Assembly (NCBI RefSeq): GCF_030851345.1
Contig: NZ_JALPNU010000007.1
Span: 124,001-188,000 of the forward strand
Direction: 5' to 3'
DNA: 64,000 bases
Origin: Marinifilum sp. D714
GTDB lineage: Bacteria; Bacteroidota; Bacteroidia; Bacteroidales; Marinifilaceae
The notes beneath the pieces are model-generated. The model searched no databases and was not told the origin of the DNA. It saw only the letters and a program-made list of their open reading frames with translations. Shown piece after piece: positions 1-8,646 of the stretch (positions are counted from its first letter, which is position 1; each line of letters begins with the position of its first letter). The position numbers and the translations under genes were made by a program.

Positions 1-392
1 ATTAAATTCAGATAGTTGATAAGGAATACTTTATTCTTTTGAAACAAATCAAGAACCGACTCTTTTGCCAAAGTGAAGATTTCCACATCTTCATTTGCTG
101 TTACATTTACTGGAAACTGATTTCTTTGGCCGAATAAAAAGGCGGAAGCAATGGGATAGGGCGCCATAATATCCTCAATTTTTATGCTCTTTCCTGATGG
201 ATCGAGCATTTCTCCTTTCACACTGCCTTTCATTACAATCATTAAATGTTCACAACGATCTTCACGAAAGGCAACCATGTCACCTTTTGAATATTTCCTA
301 ATTTTATACTGAGCACCCAGTAACAGAGATTCCATTTCTTCTGGTGTAATTCTTCTAAAAACTGGTGATTGAGAGAGTTGTTGAAATAGCAT
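1..392 (-). CDS. Crp/Fnr-family regulator, N-terminal part (3' end outside window)
   Basis: The start codon at 392-390 opens a frame that runs off the window edge, so only about 130 residues are visible. They form the cyclic-nucleotide-binding (cupin) sensor domain of Crp/Fnr regulators: a short helix, a basic patch with KYSKGD, then VMKGSVKGEM and ASAFLFGQ. The helix-turn-helix lies outside the window, so the ligand and DNA target cannot be judged. It follows the ABC exporter pair on the same strand after a 160-bp gap. Whether it belongs to that transcript is unknown. Family assignment is fairly safe; function is not. Confidence 0.75.
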   Translation of the reverse strand, partial: MLFQQLSQSPVFRRITPEEMESLLLGAQYKIRKYSKGDMVAFREDRCEHLMIVMKGSVKGEMLDPSGKSIKIEDIMAPYPIASAFLFGQRNQFPVNVTANEDVEIFTLAKESVLDLFQKNKVFLINYLNL

Positions 393-552
393 TTTGTTGT
401 TCCAATTATTATTTTCTCAATGATACGGGTTTCCAAGCAATCTTCAAAAAATAAAAGAGGGTTTTGTCCTTTTCTGGTAAGTAAGGACCACGCTCAGAAT
501 TATCCTAAGAAAGACATATTTATTCATGCAAATTTCAATTACTCATTAATTT

Positions 553-1788
553 TTAGACCATTTTCAATAAATTTCTTCTAAAACTGATTACCGAAATCGT
601 GGTAAGAACGGCACCAATTCCCAGTAGAATAATCATCTTAGGCAAAATATCGATAAGTGGCAATTGTCTCCAGAAAATATCAAAGAATCCTTCCATAGCC
701 CAGTAGTTTACTGAAATTACAGCCAGTTTTTTCATGATTGCAGGCATAAAGAAAAGAGGCATCATACTTCCGCCTATAGCTGAAATCACAAGAATAATAA
801 GAGTTGATAAACTTTCGACTTGTTTTCTACTTTTACATACCGATGCCATAAATATTCCGAAGCTTGAACAAGCTATGGCTGCACAAAGAATCATTAGAAT
901 AAGTGCGGGTAGGTTAATGAAAATATCTAAACCTAATGCCAACCAGGAATAAAGAAACATTACAGTTAATTGCAATACTGCCATGAAAAGGGTTGACAGC
1001 ATTTTACCATACAAAATTCCAGAAGGACTAACAGGAGCGATTAACAATCGACGAAAGGTACCATCTTCCTTTTCTTTTAATAAGGATGCTCCACTGGCTG
1101 ACACACTGAATAGCAGCATCATGATTGCTATACCTGCAATGGCTTGCACCAATCCAAGGTTTCCATTTTTCTTTTCACCAACAAGTGCTGTCATTGGAAG
1201 TTCAGAATTCTCTTCCATTTCAGACTGTTCTTCCGAATTGTTGAAGCCGTCGAATTGCTCTGCTACCTGGGCTTGTATATCTTCTAGTTCAGAATCCGAT
1301 AAGTCTGGATTTTTATCTTTAATCCATGTATTTACTTTGCCTTTTATGCCTTTCTTCATGGTTATTCCAAAAAGATTCGACCATAAAGCCTGCTGCAATA
1401 ATCCCATTTCAATCTCTTTGGCTTCATCATAAAACAATTCCATGGGTATTTTTTTGCCAGCTTCAACAGAATCCTGAAAGCCTTTGTACAATACTAAAAC
1501 AGCAGTTCTTTTTCCTTTTTTGATTAATGTTTCGGCTTCTTCATAGCTTGTAGCTTCCAACTTTAGTCCATCTTCAGCGTCTAAAGTTGAGAAAACTTCT
1601 TGTGACAGATCAGTTTTGTCTTGATCTGAAAACAGTAAGTTAATAGGTCTCGATTTCTCTGATTCTCCTATACCGCCATACATCAGCGCAAAAATGGTAA
1701 TTAATGCGATAGGTAAGAGAAGGGATAAGAATACTGCGGTTTTATCTTTAAAATATTGCTTGATATCTTTTAATGCGATTGTAAACAT
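553..1788 (-). CDS. ABC-2 type exporter permease
   Basis: Membrane subunit of an ABC-2 exporter, 411 residues. One transmembrane helix lies near the N-terminus (about 17-37). A long extracytoplasmic, acidic domain follows (about 40-210), then five or six helices in the C-terminal half (about 212-400). This is the usual layout of the ABC2_membrane_3 family, which pumps lipids, drugs or antibiotics. The conserved cytoplasmic loop LLKEKEDGTFRRLLIAPVS, characteristic of ABC-2 permeases, is present. Its ATPase partner lies 27 bp upstream on the same strand, so the two make a simple exporter operon. The substrate cannot be told from sequence. Confidence 0.85.
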   Translation of the reverse strand: MFTIALKDIKQYFKDKTAVFLSLLLPIALITIFALMYGGIGESEKSRPINLLFSDQDKTDLSQEVFSTLDAEDGLKLEATSYEEAETLIKKGKRTAVLVLYKGFQDSVEAGKKIPMELFYDEAKEIEMGLLQQALWSNLFGITMKKGIKGKVNTWIKDKNPDLSDSELEDIQAQVAEQFDGFNNSEEQSEMEENSELPMTALVGEKKNGNLGLVQAIAGIAIMMLLFSVSASGASLLKEKEDGTFRRLLIAPVSPSGILYGKMLSTLFMAVLQLTVMFLYSWLALGLDIFINLPALILMILCAAIACSSFGIFMASVCKSRKQVESLSTLIILVISAIGGSMMPLFFMPAIMKKLAVISVNYWAMEGFFDIFWRQLPLIDILPKMIILLGIGAVLTTISVISFRRNLLKMV

Positions 1789-1815
1789 TTTGCTAGGTTT
1801 TAGAATGGAAAGAGA

Positions 1816-2742
1816 TTAGTCGCGTAATGATTTACCAGTTAATTCAAGAAAAATACTTTCTAAGCTCAGACTTCTGATGTCTATCTTATCAAGCAGAAGT
1901 TCAGATTGTGAACATCTTTGAATTAACTCTGGTAACTCTGCATTAGCCTGCGATGAGGATAGAACTAAATGATTTTCATTCACAATAAGTTGTCCCTCGT
2001 ATCGATCGATTAATTGATCTAATCCATTTTTATTGGGATTGGAATATTTTAAATGAATTTCTTCTTTTATGGAAGAATTGGCTTTCAGCTCATCCAAACT
2101 TCCTTCTGCAATGATTCTTCCTTCATCAATAATTCCAATTCTGTCACACAAACGCTCTGCTTCTTCCATATAATGAGTGGTATAAATCATGGTTAACCCA
2201 CGAGAATGTAGTTCTTCAATGACTTCAAAAATCAAATTTCTACTTTGTGGGTCAATACCTACAGTAGGTTCATCCATAAATACGATTTTGGGGTCGTGAA
2301 GTAAAGCAGCGGCAATATTAATTCTTCTCTTCATGCCTCCGGAATAGGTTTTAACTTTGTGATTTTTTCTATCGGAAAGTCCAAGGAATTCCAATAACTC
2401 ATCACATTTGTTTTGGAGCTGCTTGCCTCTAATTCCATACATGGTACCCCAGAAATTGAGATTCTCAGAGGCTGTTAAATCTTCGTATAGAGCAATTTCC
2501 TGAGGGACAACACCAATCAACCTTTTACATTCCGTTAGATTTTGATACAATGATTTCTCTTCATAGAATATTTCACCTTCATCAGGCTTTAGCAGAGAAC
2601 TTAAAATACTAATGGTAGTGGTTTTACCAGCCCCATTGGGTCCAAGCATACCATATAATTCACCTTTTTGAATGTTCAGGTTTACATCAGTAAGAGCCTT
2701 AACTTCTTTGTAAGATTTTGATAGATTTTTTGCAACAAGCAT
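1816..2742 (-). CDS. ABC transporter ATP-binding protein
   Basis: ATPase that energises the neighbouring ABC-2 permease; 308 residues, cytoplasmic, working as a dimer on the membrane. Walker A GPNGAGKT is at 34-41, the signature YSGGMKRR is at about 138-145, and Walker B IVFMDEP lies about 15 residues further on, followed by the H-loop in TTHYMEEAE. The C-terminal 90 residues after the nucleotide-binding domain match the regulatory tail common in drug and antibiotic exporters (DUF4162 type). It is translated before the permease. An 8-bp inverted repeat sits immediately upstream of its start and could be an operator. Confidence 0.9.
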   Translation of the reverse strand: MLVAKNLSKSYKEVKALTDVNLNIQKGELYGMLGPNGAGKTTTISILSSLLKPDEGEIFYEEKSLYQNLTECKRLIGVVPQEIALYEDLTASENLNFWGTMYGIRGKQLQNKCDELLEFLGLSDRKNHKVKTYSGGMKRRINIAAALLHDPKIVFMDEPTVGIDPQSRNLIFEVIEELHSRGLTMIYTTHYMEEAERLCDRIGIIDEGRIIAEGSLDELKANSSIKEEIHLKYSNPNKNGLDQLIDRYEGQLIVNENHLVLSSSQANAELPELIQRCSQSELLLDKIDIRSLSLESIFLELTGKSLRD

Positions 2743-2747
2743 AAGGT

Positions 2748-2781
2748 TTGTGTAAGGTTAGCGATGAACTAATTTACACAA
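2748..2781. promoter_or_regulatory. inverted repeat upstream of ABC exporter operon
   Basis: Perfect 8-bp arms TTGTGTAA (2748-2755) and TTACACAA (2774-2781) are separated by 18 bp, with the inner arm 5 bp from the start codon of the ABC ATPase. The position suits an operator or a leader hairpin. No matching regulator lies beside it apart from the Crp/Fnr fragment. Weak call. Confidence 0.3.
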
Positions 2782-2814
2782 CTTAATTAGAATTATAAAA
2801 TCATTTTTAGGAAA

Positions 2815-5133
2815 TTAACGTAGCAAAGCAACATTGCCTTTCTTTAGCATTTTTTTGCCATCAAGGTAAGTAACCTCTAGTACGTAAATGTAAACATCGA
2901 TATCCTGCAATTCACCTTTATATGATCCATCCCAACCAATATTTATACTATTGGTTTCGAATATTTTCTGTCCCAATCGATTGTATATTACCAGGGTTGC
3001 ATTCTTGATATCTTTACCATAAATGAATAACTTATCATTATGACCATCGCCATTTGGAGAAAATGCTTTAGGTAGACCCACAAATGGATAATTTTCCAGA
3101 AACTCTATGGCTATTGTATCGTGAGCTATACAGTTGTGTTCATTTCGAACTTCCACCCAGTATTCTCCTGGTTTATTAATTGATATTTTCTGTGTAATTT
3201 CACCGGTTGACCACGTATAAATGCAATTTGGTATGCCAGCATCCAAATCTATTCCTTTATCAGGATATGAAATCAAATCCTGACCCAAATCCACATTAGG
3301 AGCTTCCTTAGTTGTTATTTCGATACAATCAGATTCTGTATTACCATTTGCATCAGTAACTTCCAGACAAAATTGTCCCTGCTTCTTAAGGTAAGTTTCA
3401 GGTGCGTCACAATTTATTCCACTCCAACGGTAAGTTAGAGGGGGAGCTGGATTTCCTTCAAGATTTACAGTGACAAATGTCGAATCCCCTTCACAAATAC
3501 TTTGGTCTTCCCCAAGAAATACGCCAAACTTTTGACCATGTTTATAATCGATAAATAATGTATCTTTATTTGAACATCCATATTGATCAGAAACCTCAAC
3601 AACAAATACTCCTCCAGTGTTAGCCACTATTGTTTGGTTTGTTTCTCCATTGTTCCAAAGGTAACCAGCCCCAGGGTTTTTTGCATCCAAGGTAGCAGTT
3701 TCGCCTTCCCAAAGCACCAAATCAGGACCTAAATTTACAATTGGGTTAGGATGATATTGAATAGTGGTACTTGCTGTTTTCTCAAAACCATCCGGATCTG
3801 TTACGGTAACAGAATATAATCCACCTTTTTCAATTGTTATTTCAGATTCTTTTATTCCTGTATTCCATTCATATTGATATTGCTGATCAATTGACAAACT
3901 GGGACTAAGAATCATCTTTTCATTGCCACACAGGTGAATAATTTCAGGTAATTCAATTTTAAATATCTCATTTTCAAGTTTAGCAGTAAATTCTTTAGTA
4001 CTGGAACAGCCATATTCTGAGGTTTTGGTAACCGAATATTTCCCACTTTCAGAAAGGATAATTGAACTATTGGTGGAACCATCAGACCATAGGTAAGTGC
4101 AATTTTCCTCATAAATATCAATTGTATACTCCTGATTTTGAATCACCACCAAATCATCTATCAATAATAGGGGAGAGTTTTGAACTTTAACTTCTACCGA
4201 TGCACTTACTTTTTGTTGGTCAGCTAAATCGGTAACAATCAATTTATATATACCAGCTTCGCTTACTTGGATGGATTTACTTGTTTCTCCATTGTCCCAT
4301 TGAAAAGAATAATTCGAAGGTAAATCCATAATGGGAATCAATTCGCAGGATTCTCCTTGGCAAATATTTTGTGTTTGGCCCAAATCAACCTTAAAACTTT
4401 TTACAAATTCAATACCTGCATAAATGGTGTCGCTGTTACAACCCATAATATCTGTTTCAATTAATTTTATAATGCCTGTGCCTTCAGTTTTTGGCCATTC
4501 AATTGTTAAATTAATGTCTTTTGTAGTTGATTTAATGGCAGTGTTATTTTCGTGTAATATCGCACCATCTGGCAATACAACCTGATATGTAGAGTTTTTA
4601 CCAATTTTTGCACTATAATTCAAGGTTGAACCTGTTTTGACCTTTGGAAAGTAATCATTGAATTCAGGGCCTGGTAAAGGTAATATTTGAATTGTGGCAG
4701 AGCGGGAATCTTCGGGAATATTCAGTGGGGTTAAGTCTTCTAACCAGGCTTCTTTTAATTCTATAGTGTAATACTGAGTCGAACCACTTAAGTTTCTTAA
4801 CGATAGTGAAAAATCATATTTGGAAAACTCAATTGCGTTGTTATCATTAAGAATTACTGCAGGACTATTGTTTATTGAGTAACTGGCAAACCACTTTTTA
4901 TCCTTAGGTCCTTCAATTGACAGATTTATTTCTTGTGTGGGTAGAATTTTTCCATTCGTTGCAGAGCAGTACATGGCTTCATAGTTAGCTATAATTTTAA
5001 CCACATCAAGGGTTTCGTTATTATTATTGTCCTGGGCCAGTACAAAAAATGGCAAAATTAATGCAACAAAGATGATAGAAATCTTAGAAGAGAAATAGAA
5101 TAATATGTGGCGTAAATTTGCCATGTGCAACAA
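2815..5133 (-). CDS. secreted PKD/Ig-repeat protein with type IX (CHU_C) sorting domain
   Basis: 772-residue exported protein. The N-terminus is a signal peptide (hydrophobic run ending FFVLAQ near residue 34); a start four codons in (5124) would serve equally well. The body holds about six Ig/PKD-like repeats. Several open with LG-x-D/Q and end in a W-x-x-G-x-T core, such as YLWNNGETNQTI and YTWSTGEITQKI. Paired cysteines in some repeats suggest disulfides. The last 85 residues, from AFSPNGDGHNDKLF to the C-terminus, are the gliding-motility-associated CHU_C domain that targets cargo to the type IX secretion system (type B signal). The protein is therefore expected at the cell surface or in the medium. 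No catalytic domain is visible, so an adhesin or structural role is inference. Confidence 0.85.
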   Translation of the reverse strand: MLHMANLRHILFYFSSKISIIFVALILPFFVLAQDNNNNETLDVVKIIANYEAMYCSATNGKILPTQEINLSIEGPKDKKWFASYSINNSPAVILNDNNAIEFSKYDFSLSLRNLSGSTQYYTIELKEAWLEDLTPLNIPEDSRSATIQILPLPGPEFNDYFPKVKTGSTLNYSAKIGKNSTYQVVLPDGAILHENNTAIKSTTKDINLTIEWPKTEGTGIIKLIETDIMGCNSDTIYAGIEFVKSFKVDLGQTQNICQGESCELIPIMDLPSNYSFQWDNGETSKSIQVSEAGIYKLIVTDLADQQKVSASVEVKVQNSPLLLIDDLVVIQNQEYTIDIYEENCTYLWSDGSTNSSIILSESGKYSVTKTSEYGCSSTKEFTAKLENEIFKIELPEIIHLCGNEKMILSPSLSIDQQYQYEWNTGIKESEITIEKGGLYSVTVTDPDGFEKTASTTIQYHPNPIVNLGPDLVLWEGETATLDAKNPGAGYLWNNGETNQTIVANTGGVFVVEVSDQYGCSNKDTLFIDYKHGQKFGVFLGEDQSICEGDSTFVTVNLEGNPAPPLTYRWSGINCDAPETYLKKQGQFCLEVTDANGNTESDCIEITTKEAPNVDLGQDLISYPDKGIDLDAGIPNCIYTWSTGEITQKISINKPGEYWVEVRNEHNCIAHDTIAIEFLENYPFVGLPKAFSPNGDGHNDKLFIYGKDIKNATLVIYNRLGQKIFETNSINIGWDGSYKGELQDIDVYIYVLEVTYLDGKKMLKKGNVALLR

Positions 5134-5317
5134 TTTTTCTCAAAATCAAGAAAAGTTTTCATTAAGTTTATCGATATAAAGATACTTCAAAATTATCAAT
5201 CTATGAATTTTAATCAATAATTTAAATTTATTCGTCAGTAAAAATAAGGTTTTAGTCCGAAAGGAAATTTTTGTTGAGTTAAATAAAAATCTATTGTGAT
5301 TGCAAAAAAATACAATG

Positions 5318-5333
5318 TGTAACATCGGTTACA
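5318..5333. promoter_or_regulatory. Crp/Fnr-type palindromic operator
   Basis: TGTAAC-ATCG-GTTACA is a perfect 6-4-6 palindrome with the half-site form used by the Crp/Fnr superfamily. Its centre (5325/5326) lies about 41 bp upstream of the transcription start predicted from the -7 box at 5355-5362, the classical class II activator position. It stands in the only intergenic space before the four-gene DUF1858/GTPase/ABC operon. The regulator could be an HcpR- or Fnr-type protein; which one is not known. Confidence 0.55.
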
Positions 5334-5354
5334 ATTTATTTTTCCTGAAGCATC

Positions 5355-5362
5355 TACATTTG
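5355..5362 (+). promoter_or_regulatory. Bacteroidota -7 promoter box (TACATTTG)
   Basis: Exact match to the Bacteroidota housekeeping -7 consensus TAnnTTTG, 31 bp before the start codon at 5394. No TTTG -33 element is seen at the right distance. The palindromic operator occupies that position instead, which fits an activator-dependent promoter. Confidence 0.55.
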
Positions 5363-5393
5363 CAATAGAAAATCAATAAAAATCGGTTTCACA

Positions 5394-6680
5394 ATGGAGA
5401 ATCAATATTTTAATAGCACAGATAGTTTGCTTGATATTTGTACCAAATATCCTGAAACAGTGAAAATTTTCGTTTCGAACGGATTCAAGCAATTAGAGGA
5501 TGATAAGAAAAGAGCTCTTTTTGGAAAGTCTCTTTCCTTGGAGATGGCTTTGAAGATGAAAAAACTGAATGTGGATACTTTTTCAGCATTGCTAGTGGAA
5601 GGTATTGATTCTGTTCGTGGGCAGGTTGATGGTGACTTAAACCAGAAGACAAAAGAGAAAAAAGAAGATTCGGTTCATGTTCAAGGTTTGTTGCCTTGTC
5701 CGGTTCGAGTTCCTTTAGTAGAAGGTATCGATTCTTTCATTGCTGACTATGAGAAGAAATACAACAATGAAATTGTGTATGATTTAAAGGCTGCCTCAAT
5801 GGGATTGGATTGGTTAATTGATGATGTAATCAACCAGGAGAATACCGATAAATTAGCAGATATATTTATTTCGGCAGGATTTGATTTATTTTTCGATGAA
5901 AAATTAATGGGTAAATTCAAAAAACAAGGTGTATTTAAAGATAGTACTGGCTTTGACCGATTAAATAAAGATTTTGACAATGAAGAGATTTGTTTGAAAG
6001 ATCCGGAAGGACATTATTCAATGATTGGAGTTGTGCCTGCAGTATTTTTGGTGAACACAGCAGAATTGGGTGACAGACCTGTGCCACGCACTTGGGCAGA
6101 TATCTTTAAGCCAGAATTTAAACGAAGTGTAAGTTTACCAATTAGCGATTTCGATTTGTTCAATTCCATGTTGTTGCATATCTACAAGGCTTATGGCGAA
6201 GAAGGTGTAAAAGGCCTTGGAGCTTGTTTACTGGAGAGCATGCACCCATCACAGATGGTAAAATCACATACCAAAAAGAACGAAAAACCTGCGGTAACCA
6301 TTATGCCATATTTCTTTACCAAGATGGTAAAACAAGGTGGACCAATGATTGCAGTTTGGCCTGAAGATGGTGCCATTATTAGCCCAATATTCATGCTAAC
6401 AAAGGAAGATCGTTTGGAAAAAACACAACCGGTTATCGATTTCTTTGCTTCGGAAGATGTTGGAGAGATTCTTTCTCACCAGGGATTGTTCCCAAGTATC
6501 AACCCGAATGTTGACAATAGGCTACCGGAAGAAAATAAATTTATGTGGTTGGGTTGGGATTACATTAATAATAATGACATTGGATCTTTAATAAAGAAAT
6601 GTGAAGCGATTTTTAATAACTCTATTCGAGATGAATCCTTCAAAAATCTTGGACCATTGTCTTATACACCAGGTAACTAA
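5394..6680 (+). CDS. DUF1858 domain fused to cytosolic ABC-type solute-binding domain
   Basis: 428 residues in two parts. Residues 1-70 are a DUF1858-like helical domain (LLDICTKYPETVKIFVSNGF), a module often found near hybrid-cluster and redox proteins; here it holds a single cysteine, C16. After a charged linker (about 83-95), residues about 98-428 resemble type II periplasmic binding proteins of the iron/thiamine class, with IGVVPAVFLVN, PRTWADIFKPEF and AVWPEDGAIISPIF. There is no signal peptide or lipobox, so the binding domain should stay in the cytoplasm, which is odd for this fold. First gene of an operon with a GTPase (44 bp downstream), an ABC ATPase and a small zinc-ribbon-like protein. 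The ligand is unknown; intracellular metal or cofactor handling is inference. Confidence 0.7.
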   Translation: MENQYFNSTDSLLDICTKYPETVKIFVSNGFKQLEDDKKRALFGKSLSLEMALKMKKLNVDTFSALLVEGIDSVRGQVDGDLNQKTKEKKEDSVHVQGLLPCPVRVPLVEGIDSFIADYEKKYNNEIVYDLKAASMGLDWLIDDVINQENTDKLADIFISAGFDLFFDEKLMGKFKKQGVFKDSTGFDRLNKDFDNEEICLKDPEGHYSMIGVVPAVFLVNTAELGDRPVPRTWADIFKPEFKRSVSLPISDFDLFNSMLLHIYKAYGEEGVKGLGACLLESMHPSQMVKSHTKKNEKPAVTIMPYFFTKMVKQGGPMIAVWPEDGAIISPIFMLTKEDRLEKTQPVIDFFASEDVGEILSHQGLFPSINPNVDNRLPEENKFMWLGWDYINNNDIGSLIKKCEAIFNNSIRDESFKNLGPLSYTPGN

Positions 6681-6724
6681 TCAGAGATTTTAATTTATTA
6701 TTCAGACTTTAAACAACACAACAT

Positions 6725-7432
6725 ATGAACTTAGTTACAGTATCAGGACCTCCTTCATCAGGAAAAACAGCAGTGATTCTTAAAACCATAGATTCTTTCC
6801 AGAAGCGTGGTTTGGAAGTTGGAGTAGTAAAATTCGATTGCCTTTATACCGATGATGATATTTTATATGAAAAAGCGGGTGTTAAAGTGAAGAAAGGATT
6901 GTCTGGATCACTTTGTCCTGATCATTATTTTGTAAGTAATATCGAAGAAGTTACCCAGTGGGGAATTAAAGAAGGTTTGGATATTTTAATTACCGAAAGT
7001 GCTGGTTTGTGTAACCGTTGTTCGCCTTATGTGAAAAGTGTGACTGCAGTTTGTGTAATCGATAATTTGAGTGGTATCAATACGCCAAAGAAAATTGGAC
7101 CAATGTTGAAATCTGCCGATATAGTAATTATTACCAAGGGTGATATTGTTTCGCAGGCTGAACGTGAGGTTTTTGCATCGAGAGTGAATACCGTAAATCC
7201 AGGAGCAAGCATTATGCACGTAAACGGATTAACTGGTCAGGGAGCTTACGAATTAAGTACTTTACTATACGATGAAAAAGTGGAGGTGAAAACATTGGTT
7301 GGTGAAAAACTTAGATTTTCTATGCCATCGGCTCTTTGTTCATACTGTTTGGGTGAAACCAGAATTGGTGAGAGTTACCAAATGGGTAATGTTCGAAAAA
7401 TCGACATGGAAGATAAGAAAGGTAAGAAGTAA
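6725..7432 (+). CDS. HypB/CobW/UreG-like P-loop GTPase with cysteine pairs
   Basis: 235-residue SIMIBI-class GTPase. The P-loop GPPSSGKT is at 8-15. A switch-like segment follows: KFDC at 36-39, then an acidic DDD. ITESAGLCNRC at 89-99 occupies the Walker B/G3 region. TKGD at 137-140 replaces the canonical NKxD base-recognition motif. Candidate metal ligands are C39, C64, C96, C99 and a C-terminal CSYC pair at 205/208. Relatives deliver Ni, Co or Zn into metalloenzymes (HypB, UreG, CobW); the target here is unknown. It begins 44 bp after the solute-binding gene and precedes the ABC ATPase, so the three are probably co-transcribed. A GTPase metallochaperone is the most likely reading, but the substrate is not determinable. 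Confidence 0.75.
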   Translation: MNLVTVSGPPSSGKTAVILKTIDSFQKRGLEVGVVKFDCLYTDDDILYEKAGVKVKKGLSGSLCPDHYFVSNIEEVTQWGIKEGLDILITESAGLCNRCSPYVKSVTAVCVIDNLSGINTPKKIGPMLKSADIVIITKGDIVSQAEREVFASRVNTVNPGASIMHVNGLTGQGAYELSTLLYDEKVEVKTLVGEKLRFSMPSALCSYCLGETRIGESYQMGNVRKIDMEDKKGKK

Positions 7433-7507
7433 TAAGTTTAAAGGAGAAAGTAAATAATCCAATGACTAGCCACTTGCTTTAGCTGGTGGGTTAAAAAGAT
7501 CGACACA

Positions 7508-8536
7508 ATGATTACAACACAAGATATACAACAACAAACAATTGCCGAGTTATTTGAGCAGTATCCTTTTCTACCTGGATTTTTCGAAGAAAACACCCTG
7601 GATGTAGATGGACAAATAAATGAAAAACTGGATGATTTTCTGAACATTTTGGATGATGAAGAGGAAAAAGAAAATCGTGCAATGGATAAGACTCAGGTAA
7701 TGGAATCCATGGCCGAATACATTACCCAAATGTTGGCTTTCCTTGGCGAAGATGAGGATGAGGGAGTGAATAGCATTACACTTTTGCCTGGAACCAATAA
7801 GTCGGGGGAAAAGGAAAAATTTGAAGAGTTGACCATTAACAAAAGTGAGATTGTTTGTATTGTTGGTCCAACAGGTTCGGGTAAAAGTCGATTGTTGGCA
7901 GATATTGAATGGGTGGCACAAAATGATACGCCAACATCCAGAACCATTTTGGTAAATGGCGAGAAAGGCGATAAGAAATGGCGAGTTACTTCGGGGCATA
8001 AATTGGTTGCCCAGTTGTCTCAGAATATGAACTTTGTGATGGACCTTTCGGTTTATGAGTTTTTGGAATTGCATGCTCAAAGTAGATTGGTTGAAGATGT
8101 AGAAGGCATAATCAACAAGATTTTTGAACAAGCGAATAATTTGGCTGGTGAAAAATTTAGTTTGGATACTCCGATTACTAGCTTGAGTGGTGGGCAGTCG
8201 AGAGCCTTAATGATTGCTGATACTGCCATTTTAAGTAAGTCACCAATTATTTTGATTGATGAGATTGAAAATGCAGGTATCGATCGTAAGAAAGCATTGG
8301 AACTGTTGGTAGGTGAAGAGAAAATTGTATTGATGGCGACTCACGATCCAATTTTGGCACTAATGGGAGATCGAAGAATTGTAATCAAGAATGGTGGTAT
8401 TCATAAGGTGATAGAAACCAGTGGCGATGAGCAAAACCTACTTTCAGAATTGGAAAGAATGGACAATGTGATTCAAAACATGAGAACTCGTCTTCGTCAT
8501 GGTGAAATTATTCGACAGGAAGACATTGGGTTCTAA
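7508..8536 (+). CDS. orphan ABC ATPase with N-terminal DUF1858-like domain
   Basis: 342 residues. The first 50 (TIAELFEQYPFLPGFFEENTL) resemble the DUF1858/ScdA-N helical module also seen in the first gene of the operon. The ABC domain follows: Walker A GPTGSGKS at 120-127, Q-loop near Q171, signature LSGGQSR at 226-232, Walker B IILIDEIE at 247-254, H-loop H279. No transmembrane segment and no permease gene is present anywhere in the operon, so this is not an ordinary transporter. Stand-alone ABC ATPases act in Fe-S assembly (SufC), translation (ABC-F, which has two domains) and enzyme activation such as AtwA. A chaperone-like ATPase for metallo-centre assembly is inference from the neighbours. 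Confidence 0.75.
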   Translation: MITTQDIQQQTIAELFEQYPFLPGFFEENTLDVDGQINEKLDDFLNILDDEEEKENRAMDKTQVMESMAEYITQMLAFLGEDEDEGVNSITLLPGTNKSGEKEKFEELTINKSEIVCIVGPTGSGKSRLLADIEWVAQNDTPTSRTILVNGEKGDKKWRVTSGHKLVAQLSQNMNFVMDLSVYEFLELHAQSRLVEDVEGIINKIFEQANNLAGEKFSLDTPITSLSGGQSRALMIADTAILSKSPIILIDEIENAGIDRKKALELLVGEEKIVLMATHDPILALMGDRRIVIKNGGIHKVIETSGDEQNLLSELERMDNVIQNMRTRLRHGEIIRQEDIGF

Positions 8537-8632
8537 CAATTAGTAATTATCAATTAAGAATTAATAATAGAAAATAATTATACTGGTTTTTGGCATTGCA
8601 TACGAATGACCATTGACTAGGACGAACTAATC

Positions 8633-8638
8633 AGGAGG
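8633..8638 (+). promoter_or_regulatory. Shine-Dalgarno site AGGAGG
   Basis: A full AGGAGG lies 8 bp before the ATG at 8647. Strong Shine-Dalgarno sites are rare in Bacteroidota, so this points to deliberately high translation of the small downstream gene and confirms its start. Confidence 0.6.
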
Positions 8639-8646
8639 AAATAATT

